From the NCBI GenBank assembly GCA_902805755.1, contig CADCUA010000456.1, forward strand, positions 1-6,744: a stretch of DNA of 6,744 bases. Direction: 5' to 3'. Positions 1 to 4,656 of the stretch are shown one piece after another. The notes under the pieces are model-generated. The model was given only the letters and a program-made list of their open reading frames with translations. It was not told the origin of the DNA and did not search any database. Source of the DNA: an uncultured Lysobacter sp. Lineage in GTDB: Bacteria; Pseudomonadota; Gammaproteobacteria; Xanthomonadales; Xanthomonadaceae. A program made the translations under genes and the position numbers. Within the stretch, counting starts at the first letter, position 1, and the number at the start of each line of letters is the position of its first letter.

Positions 1-254
1 ATCGCTCGTTCGTGGTCGGGATGACCGACAACGCAACCGATCGCGAGATCGTCTCCAGCGTGATCTCGCTCGCGCACCAGCTGCATCTGAAAGTCGTGGC
101 CGAGGGCGTGGAATCGCCGGAACAGGCGCAACTGCTGCGCGAACTGGACTGCGACGAAATGCAGGGCTTCCTGTTCAGTCCACCACTGCCTAGCATTGAA
201 GTGGAACATCTGATGCGCACCGCGCAGCACGCCGGTCCACGCATCGTGCATTGA
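1..254 (+). CDS. EAL-domain c-di-GMP phosphodiesterase, C-terminal part only (5' end outside window)
   Basis: The open frame enters from the left edge; its first full codon is at base 3 and it stops with TGA at 252-254, so only about the last 83 residues are visible. They read as the end of an EAL domain, which hydrolyses cyclic di-GMP to pGpG. The first residues (D)RSFV match the end of the family's K-x-D-R-S-F-V strand. VVAEGVE follows, carrying the conserved Glu (codon 102-104), then CDEMQGFLFSPPL, carrying the conserved Gln of the QG motif (codon 162-164). Both are active-site positions in this family, so the visible part looks intact. The EAL signature itself and any GGDEF, PAS or membrane part lie outside the window, so neither activity nor partner domains can be judged. 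The protein ends soon after the domain, as is usual. The next gene starts about 70 bases downstream after a GC-rich hairpin, so co-transcription is uncertain. Confidence 0.93.
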   Translation, partial: RSFVVGMTDNATDREIVSSVISLAHQLHLKVVAEGVESPEQAQLLRELDCDEMQGFLFSPPLPSIEVEHLMRTAQHAGPRIVH

Positions 255-257
255 CCA

Positions 258-282
258 CGCCGCGCCAAGGCCGCGCGCGGCG
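258..282 (+). terminator. GC-rich hairpin just after the EAL gene, possible weak terminator
   Basis: CGCCGCGC at 258-265 can pair perfectly with GCGCGGCG at 275-282 across a 9-base loop. The stem begins four bases after the EAL stop codon. No T-run follows, so it is not a classical intrinsic terminator. It could protect the 3' end of the message, assist termination, or be chance in such GC-rich DNA. Confidence 0.35.
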
Positions 283-324
283 CTGGCGCTAGGATGATTG
301 CCACTTCCCTGCCCGGCCCCACCG

Positions 325-1353
325 ATGACCGCCGACCTGACCTGGATCGATCTTCGCAGCGACACCGTGACCTGCCCCACGCCCGCGATGCGCGAGGCGA
401 TGGCGTGTGCACCGGTCGGTGACGACGTGTACGGCGAAGACCCGACCGTGAACGCGCTGCAGGCGCGACTGGCGGACGAGCTGGGATTCGAGGCGGCGCT
501 GTTCGTGCCCAGTGGCACGCAGTCGAACCTGCTCGCGCTGCTCGCGCACTGCGAGCGCGGCGATGAATACATCGTCGGCATGGACGCGCACACCTACAAA
601 TACGAAGGCGGCGGCGCCGCGGTGCTGGGCTCGATCCAGCCGCAGCCTATCCTGCATGCGACCGACGGCACGCTGCCGCTCTCGGATATCGATGGCGCGA
701 TCAAGCCCGACGACGCGCACTTCGCGCGCACGCGCCTTGTGTGCCTCGAAAACACCTGGCACGGCCGGGTGATGCCGCTGGACTATCTTGCGCAGGCGCG
801 TGCGCTCTGCGACCGGCGCGGCCTCGCGCTGCACCTGGACGGCGCGCGGTTGTACAACGCGGTCGTCGCCTGCAACGTCCCGCCCCGCGAGATCACGCAG
901 CACTTCGACAGCGTGTCGGTGTGCCTGTCCAAAGGCCTGGGCGCACCTGTGGGCTCCGTGCTGCTGGGCTCGCAGGCGCTGATCTCAAAGGCGCGACGCT
1001 GGCGCAAGGTGTGCGGCGGCGGCATGCGCCAGGCCGGCATCCTCGCCGCGGGTGCGATGCATGCGCTGGACCATCACGTCGCGCGGCTGGCCGACGATCA
1101 TGCACGCGCCGCACGCCTCGCGGATGCGCTGCAGGCCGCCGGCATTTCAGTTCGCTCGCAACAGACGAACATGGTGTTCATCGAGGTGCCGACCGATCGC
1201 CTGCCTGCATTGAAGGCCTGCATGGACGAGGCGCGCGTGCGCGTATCGATCGGCTACACGCCGGCGGTGCGGCTGGTGACGCACCTGGACGTGGACGACG
1301 ACGCGCTTGACCGTGTGATCCACGCGTTCTCGAACTTCGCTGCAGCGGCCTGA
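325..1353 (+). CDS. ltaE: Low-specificity L-threonine aldolase (PLP enzyme)
   Basis: This 342-residue cytosolic enzyme should cleave L-threonine and L-allo-threonine to glycine and acetaldehyde using pyridoxal phosphate (fold type I aminotransferase superfamily). The sequence closely tracks E. coli LtaE as I recall it. It has the opening IDLRSDTVT block, then [16 protein letters not shown]. His89 lies in the DAHTY segment, at the place of the PLP-stacking His. [11 protein letters not shown] contributes Asp172 and Arg175. [11 protein letters not shown] contains Lys203, the expected Schiff-base lysine. [13 protein letters not shown] and the C-terminal VRLVTHLDV are also present, and the length is normal for the family. 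I chose the ATG at 325 because it puts the conserved block about eight residues in. It lacks a clear Shine-Dalgarno sequence; an in-frame TTG at 298 with AGGA upstream would add nine residues. The gene has no evident functional link to the flagellar genes beside it. Confidence 0.96.
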   Translation: MTADLTWIDLRSDTVTCPTPAMREAMACAPVGDDVYGEDPTVNALQARLADELGFEAALFVPSGTQSNLLALLAHCERGDEYIVGMDAHTYKYEGGGAAVLGSIQPQPILHATDGTLPLSDIDGAIKPDDAHFARTRLVCLENTWHGRVMPLDYLAQARALCDRRGLALHLDGARLYNAVVACNVPPREITQHFDSVSVCLSKGLGAPVGSVLLGSQALISKARRWRKVCGGGMRQAGILAAGAMHALDHHVARLADDHARAARLADALQAAGISVRSQQTNMVFIEVPTDRLPALKACMDEARVRVSIGYTPAVRLVTHLDVDDDALDRVIHAFSNFAAAA

Positions 1354-1406
1354 GCCTATGCTCGCGCCTGGACCCGCGGTTGCACACGTAGTGGCCAGCG
1401 CCTGAA

Positions 1407-1433
1407 TTCAGATTCACCGCAAGCGGCCGATAG
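1407..1433 (+). promoter_or_regulatory. Candidate sigma-28 (FliA) promoter of the PilZ/ycgR-like gene
   Basis: TTCAGATT (1407-1414), exactly 11 bases, then GCCGATAG (1426-1433). Against the enteric consensus TAAAGTTT-N11-GCCGATAA, the -35 half matches at 5 of 8 positions and the -10 half at 7 of 8. The spacing equals that of the fliC and fliD promoters in this window. Transcription would start near 1440, leaving a leader of roughly 115 bases. E. coli ycgR is a known FliA-dependent gene, which makes the site plausible. The -35 is imperfect. Confidence 0.55.
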
Positions 1434-1546
1434 GTCCGAAAGATGCCCGCGCGATACCGCTGCGGGTACAGTCACTCTGTCGCCGGGTCCGAGCCTCGCC
1501 ATGCCGCTATCCGAATGCTGTCCCGCCCGTGTCCGTACACCGCGCC

Positions 1547-1550
1547 GGAG
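1547..1550 (+). promoter_or_regulatory. Ribosome binding site deciding the start of the PilZ gene
   Basis: GGAG at 1547-1550 touches the ATG at 1551 with no spacer but stands six bases before the in-frame GTG at 1557. The usual 5-9 base spacing therefore favours the GTG. In-frame starts further upstream (1443, 1515) have no comparable site. Confidence 0.55.
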
Positions 1551-1556
1551 ATGCCC

Positions 1557-2321
1557 GTGAGCGAAGGCACGCCAGTTGATGCAGGTTCCGAGACAGATGG
1601 CCTGTACGAGAAGTACATGCTGCACCACCGCGCCGACATCCGCGGCTGCATGCGCCAGCTCATCGACAAGCGCTGCACGTTGCAGGTCGGCCTGCCCGGC
1701 GGCGACGCAGCGGTGAGCGCGGCGCTCGCGCTCGATGACGACGGCATGTGGATCGACGTGCCTCGCGACGAGGCGATGGTCCGCCTGCTCGACGGCGCCG
1801 AGCGCGTGCGCGTGGAAAGCGCGATCAACCGCATCACCGTGCGCTTCATGGCAGGTCCTGCGGAGCTGGGCGAACACGATGGTCGCCCTGCGCTGCACAT
1901 CGGCCTGCCCGAAAAGGTGATGCACCTTCAACGCCGCGAATACGTGCGGCGCGAGCCGCCGGAACCGCTGGCCTGCGAGATCGCCTGGCCCGACCGGAGC
2001 GGCAGTACACGCACGGTCAAGGCCGCGATCGCCGACATCGGTGGCGGTGGACTGGCCGTACTCAGCAGCGAGGACGGCAGCGTCGAATACCGTCTAGGCG
2101 ACATCATCCGCGACGTGGTGATCGAACTGCCCGAGCCGCCCGCGCTCAGGACCGCACTGCGCGTACAGCACATCTCGTACATCGACCGCGACGGCCGCCG
2201 CGTCCAGCGCGCAGGCTGCGAATTCGTCAGCCTGTCCGTGCAGGACCAGGCACGACTGATGCGCTACGTGATGTATCTCGACCGCCTGCATGCGGTGAAG
2301 CTGCGCGAACGCGAGCTTTGA
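1557..2321 (+). CDS. YcgR-like PilZ protein, probable c-di-GMP-responsive flagellar brake
   Basis: The product (254 aa from GTG 1557, 256 aa from ATG 1551) has the two-domain layout of YcgR. The N-terminal YcgR/PilZN-like half covers roughly residues 20-115, and the PilZ domain begins about residue 122. The PilZ entry is visible as QRREYVRRE, giving the RxxxR c-di-GMP-binding motif at Arg127-Arg131. The second motif reads DIGGGG at 160-165, so the Ser of the usual D/N-x-S-x-x-G is a Gly (162); the Asp and final Gly are kept. In E. coli and Salmonella, c-di-GMP-loaded YcgR acts on the motor/switch to slow swimming. A role here is inferred from the domains, the adjacent flagellin and the upstream FliA-type promoter. 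The start is chosen by ribosome binding site spacing. No signal peptide or membrane segment is apparent, so it should be cytosolic. I am confident of the family, less so of binding or braking activity. Confidence 0.88.
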   Translation: MSEGTPVDAGSETDGLYEKYMLHHRADIRGCMRQLIDKRCTLQVGLPGGDAAVSAALALDDDGMWIDVPRDEAMVRLLDGAERVRVESAINRITVRFMAGPAELGEHDGRPALHIGLPEKVMHLQRREYVRREPPEPLACEIAWPDRSGSTRTVKAAIADIGGGGLAVLSSEDGSVEYRLGDIIRDVVIELPEPPALRTALRVQHISYIDRDGRRVQRAGCEFVSLSVQDQARLMRYVMYLDRLHAVKLREREL

Positions 2322-2711
2322 TCGAACGGCTATTGGATCAGGGCACTGATCTTCCTGATCCGCACGTACCTAGGGGCGTGCCATCCGGCGCTTGAGCACC
2401 GCGTGCCGTGGATGTGCGGAAGCGCGCCCGCAATCAGGAGCATGCGCACAGCGGTAATCGCAGCAGGCATCGACCACGCATCGAGCGGGCCTGACTGTCG
2501 TCCTGCATTGCCAGCTGGACTGCGAGCGGCATCCAAAGCAGTCCATACCGGTATCGGCATTGGCACAACGCTCCCTCGCCCGGACCGGATGCAGCCCCGG
2601 CAGGCACATCCGCATACGCGGCGCAGGCCTGCATCGCATGAGCACCGGACAGTAATTCGCAGCAACCGATTTCAGGTTTCTTGACCGCCGTCGCACACCG
2701 TTTTGCGCCGC
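2322..2711. other. Gene-free stretch between the PilZ gene and the fliC promoter region
   Basis: I see no supportable gene here. Short open frames exist on both strands (for example 2403-2684 on +, 2330-2665 and 2370-2696 on -). Their products are rich in Cys, Arg, His and Pro with no recognisable motif, no good ribosome binding site and none of the codon bias of the neighbours. Besides the inverted repeat near its left end, there is a perfect 10-base palindrome, ATACCGGTAT, at 2545-2554. I found no tRNA-like structure or insertion-sequence ends. It could be a decayed gene, the home of a small RNA, or a regulatory region for fliC; the sequence alone does not decide. Confidence 0.6.
2335..2361 (+). 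terminator. Inverted repeat after the PilZ gene, possible terminator
   Basis: GGATCAGG (2335-2342) and CCTGATCC (2354-2361) form a perfect 8-base-pair stem with an 11-base loop, 13 bases after the PilZ stop codon. The loop itself holds another CTGATC, so alternative pairings exist. No T-run follows. The position fits a 3'-end structure, but the missing U-tract makes intrinsic termination doubtful. Confidence 0.35.
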
Positions 2712-2738
2712 TCAAGATTCCGTGCCTGCTGCCGATCA
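2712..2738 (+). promoter_or_regulatory. Upstream candidate sigma-28 (FliA) promoter, tandem to the main fliC promoter
   Basis: TCAAGATT (2712-2719), 11 bases, GCCGATCA (2731-2738). The -35 half matches 6 of 8 positions of the enteric FliA consensus and the -10 half 7 of 8, with exact spacing. It sits 89 bases before the second promoter and would give fliC a leader of about 180 bases. Confidence 0.5.
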
Positions 2739-2800
2739 CACGCGCGCTTCCCTTGGTTCTCCCGCGCTTTCGCCCGAAAAAACCGATGGCCTTCGCGCGC

Positions 2801-2827
2801 TAAAGCTTGTCAAGCCCCTGCCGTTAC
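2801..2827 (+). promoter_or_regulatory. Main sigma-28 (FliA) promoter of fliC
   Basis: TAAAGCTT (2801-2808), 11 bases, GCCGTTAC (2820-2827). The -35 half matches 7 of 8 and the -10 half 6 of 8 consensus positions. Transcription should begin around 2832-2835, giving a leader of about 90 bases. Flagellin genes are the classic late, FliA-dependent class, and the same TAAAGC-N13-GCCGTTA pattern recurs before fliD, which strengthens the call. Confidence 0.85.
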
Positions 2828-2872
2828 TTGTCTCAGCAGCGGCGCGGCACCAATCGCCAACACCCTGCGAAT

Positions 2873-2900
2873 TCCGGCCCCGGCCCGCGCCGCCGCCGGA
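2873..2900 (+). other. GC-rich hairpin in the fliC leader
   Basis: TCCGGC (2873-2878) pairs with GCCGGA (2895-2900), and inside it CGGC (2881-2884) pairs with GCCG (2889-2892). A symmetric CC/CC internal loop and a four-base apical loop remain. The structure ends 11 bases before the AGGAG ribosome binding site (2912-2916), leaving the latter single-stranded. It may stabilise the flagellin message; no regulator can be named. Confidence 0.4.
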
Positions 2901-2925
2901 CCTCACTTTCCAGGAGACCGCACAA

Positions 2926-4089
2926 ATGTCCGTTATCAATACCAACGTGATGTCGCTGAACTCGCAGCGCAATCTGCAGACGAACAGCTCCAGCCTCGCC
3001 ACCACCATCCAGCGCCTGTCCTCGGGCCTGCGCATCAACAGCGCCAAGGACGACGCCGCCGGCCTCGCGATCTCCGAGCGTTTCAGCACGCAGATCCGCG
3101 GCATGAACCAGGCTTCGCGCAATGCGAACGACGGCATCTCGCTGGCACAGACCGCTGAAGGCGCGCTGGGCGAAGTCGGCAACAACCTGCAGCGCATCCG
3201 CGAGCTGGCCGTGCAGTCGCGCAACGCCACCAACTCCACCGACGACCGCGCCGCGCTGCAGAAGGAAGTCTCGCAGCTGAAGTCGGAAATCGACCGCGTT
3301 GCCGACCAGACCTCGTTCAACGGCACCAAGCTGCTCGACGGCTCGTTCACCGACAAGGCGTTCCAGATCGGCGCGAACCAGGGCCAGACGATCACCGTGT
3401 CCGGCATTGCCGACGCGAACATCGCCGCGCTTGGCACCTGGACCTCGGCTCCGACGACGGCCTACACGCAGACCACCGCAGCCGCGACCGCCACGGCGCC
3501 GGCCACGGCAATGTCGATCGACATCAACGGCGTAACGATCAGCACCGCCGCCGGCGCTGCCAGCGCTGCCGACGCTGCCACCGCGTTCAAGGCCGCATTC
3601 GATACCGCCAAGGCGAACTCGGCGAACACGGGCCTGGCGAACGTGACGATGGCCGCCAACGGCGCCATCACCTCGACCGACCAGACGCTCACGCTTGCCA
3701 ACCTCAGCAACGTCAGCGGCGTCACGGCAGGCGCCACGACCGGTACGGCCAGCCAAGTCGCCGGCACCGCCCAGACGGGCTTCGCCAGCCTCGACATCTC
3801 CACGGTTGCGGGTGCCGACAACGCGATCCTCGCGATGGACGCTGCACTGAATTCGGTCAACAACGCCCGCGCCGACCTCGGTGCCGTGCAGAACCGCTTC
3901 AGCTCGGTGGTCTCGAACCTCAACACCACGTCCGAGAACCTGACCGCATCGCGCAGCCGCATCCGCGACACCGACTATGCGAAGGAGACGGCCGAGCTGT
4001 CGCGCACGCAGATCCTGTCGCAGGCCGGCACGGCGATGCTTGCCCAGGCCAACCAGGCAACGCAGGGCGTGCTGAGCCTGCTGCGCTAA
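2926..4089 (+). CDS. fliC: Flagellin, the filament subunit
   Basis: This 387-residue protein is exported by the flagellar type III system and polymerises into the filament. The N-terminal D0/D1 half (about 1-165) opens with the canonical MSVINTNVMSLNSQRNL. It carries the flg22-type segment at 29-50 (with Asp43) and the LQRIRELAV block at 88-96, the D1 surface known as the TLR5-contacting site of flagellins. The middle (about 165-295) is short and rich in Ala and Thr, with a Flagellin_IN-like motif MSIDINGVTIS at 196-206. The C-terminal D1/D0 half (about 296-387) ends in the typical GVLSLLR. There is no cysteine. ATG 2926 is set by AGGAG nine bases upstream and by the family N-terminus. Two FliA-type promoters precede it. 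A strong hairpin follows before flaG, so most transcripts may be fliC alone. It is the only flagellin gene in the window. Confidence 0.98.
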   Translation: MSVINTNVMSLNSQRNLQTNSSSLATTIQRLSSGLRINSAKDDAAGLAISERFSTQIRGMNQASRNANDGISLAQTAEGALGEVGNNLQRIRELAVQSRNATNSTDDRAALQKEVSQLKSEIDRVADQTSFNGTKLLDGSFTDKAFQIGANQGQTITVSGIADANIAALGTWTSAPTTAYTQTTAAATATAPATAMSIDINGVTISTAAGAASAADAATAFKAAFDTAKANSANTGLANVTMAANGAITSTDQTLTLANLSNVSGVTAGATTGTASQVAGTAQTGFASLDISTVAGADNAILAMDAALNSVNNARADLGAVQNRFSSVVSNLNTTSENLTASRSRIRDTDYAKETAELSRTQILSQAGTAMLAQANQATQGVLSLLR

Positions 4090-4170
4090 GGCTGATCGCG
4101 GCATCTGATCCGGAAAAACCCGCTTCAGAGACACCTGCGTCAGAAGCAACTGCTCCAACTCGTGGCACCG

Positions 4171-4209
4171 GCCCCGGGACGCATAACGCGCCCCGGGGCT
4201 CCCCATTTT
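4171..4209 (+). terminator. Hairpin terminator or attenuator between fliC and flaG
   Basis: GCCCCGGG (4171-4178) pairs with CCCGGGGC (4192-4199). After one A-C mismatch, CGC (4180-4182) pairs with GCG (4188-4190) over the loop ATAAC. The stem is very stable and is followed by TCCCCATTTT, so the T-run comes late and is broken. It would suit partial termination or 3'-end protection of an abundant flagellin message, with some read-through into flaG. Confidence 0.65.
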
Positions 4210-4220
4210 GATGAGCCGCC

Positions 4221-4565
4221 ATGCCTGACATCGCGTCCATCCTGAAATTGCCGTTGTCGCCTCAAACCCCGACGCCTGACGCCGGGGCTTTGTCGCGTCC
4301 GGCTGAAACACCGCTCAGTGCGGAACCGCCGTTGCCGAAAGAGCCGGCGCCGCATTCGCCCAGCGAACTGCAGGTGCAGCTCGACCGAATCCTCGAGGAT
4401 GCGAACACCTCGCTGAGGTTCCGTGTCGACGATGAATCGCAACGCGTCGTCGTGGCCGTGATCGATGGCAAGGGCGAAGTGATCATGCAGATCCCCGACG
4501 AGGCCGCCCTCGCCGTCGCCCGGCAACTGGCGAAGAGCGGCACGCTGCTCGACCTCAAGGTCTGA
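4221..4565 (+). CDS. flaG: FlaG family flagellar protein
   Basis: This is a 114-residue protein. The first half is a Pro/Ala-rich, probably unstructured tail (about 11-47). A short helix-prone stretch, LQVQLDRILEDAN, follows. The second half is the conserved FlaG domain: LRFRVDDES from residue 65, then VVVAVIDGKGEVIMQIPDE and the C-terminal LAKSGTLLDLKV. FlaG proteins lie next to fliC and fliD in many polar flagellates and influence filament length or filament-cap behaviour; the biochemical role is poorly defined. ATG 4221 has no convincing Shine-Dalgarno sequence. A five-codon frame starting at 4211 (ATG to TGA 4228) overlaps this start. I find no FliA promoter immediately upstream, so expression probably depends on read-through from fliC past the hairpin. 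A second hairpin lies inside the first 25 codons. Confidence 0.93.
   Translation: MPDIASILKLPLSPQTPTPDAGALSRPAETPLSAEPPLPKEPAPHSPSELQVQLDRILEDANTSLRFRVDDESQRVVVAVIDGKGEVIMQIPDEAALAVARQLAKSGTLLDLKV
4263..4292 (+). other. Terminator-like hairpin inside the 5' part of flaG
   Basis: CAAACCCCG (4263-4271) can pair with CGGGG-C-TTTG (4283-4292) with one bulged C. Inside, after an A-C mismatch, CG (4273-4274) pairs with CG (4280-4281) over the loop CCTGA. The A-flank/T-flank arrangement resembles an intrinsic terminator, but the T-run is only three long. Codon usage alone could also produce it. Confidence 0.4.
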
Positions 4566-4578
4566 ACACACGCGGCCA

Positions 4579-4612
4579 CGCGCGCTAAAGCGATCGGCAC
4601 GCGCGCCGTTAA
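4579..4612 (+). promoter_or_regulatory. Sigma-28 (FliA) promoter of fliD
   Basis: TAAAGCGA (4586-4593), 11 bases, GCCGTTAA (4605-4612). The -10 half matches 7 of 8 consensus positions, and TAAAG is intact in the -35. The seven bases before it, CGCGCGC (4579-4585), are the same as before the fliC -35. Transcription should start near 4619, about 38 bases before fliD. It would drive fliD, fliS and the FliT-like gene. Confidence 0.85.
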
Positions 4613-4656
4613 CCCATGTACGAAGCGGACCGCCTGCGTGGTGGCCGAGGAGAACC

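Noticed and set aside
298..324. A TTG start for ltaE with AGGA upstream
   Set aside because: The spacing is only three bases and the added Pro/Cys-rich residues are not seen in the family. It is kept only as an alternative.
1443..1556. An upstream in-frame ATG for the PilZ gene adding 38 residues
   Set aside because: The added segment is Arg/Pro/Cys-rich and non-conserved in style, and it starts almost on top of the predicted transcription start. GGAG with proper spacing favours 1557.
2561..2575. TGGCAC as a possible sigma-54 -24 element
   Set aside because: No TTGC-type -12 element follows at the required distance.
2403..2684. A 93-codon plus-strand frame in the gap before fliC
   Set aside because: It has no ribosome binding site, no motif, and a composition unlike the neighbouring genes.
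2763..2789. ACCGATGG as a third FliA -10 before fliC
   Set aside because: The bases at the N11-spaced -35 position do not resemble TAAAG, and the -10 match is weak.
2833..4311. A 492-codon open frame on the minus strand across fliC
   Set aside because: It lies opposite a certain flagellin gene in GC-rich DNA, where antisense frames stay open by codon bias. Its product is Arg/Gly/Val-rich without family motifs.
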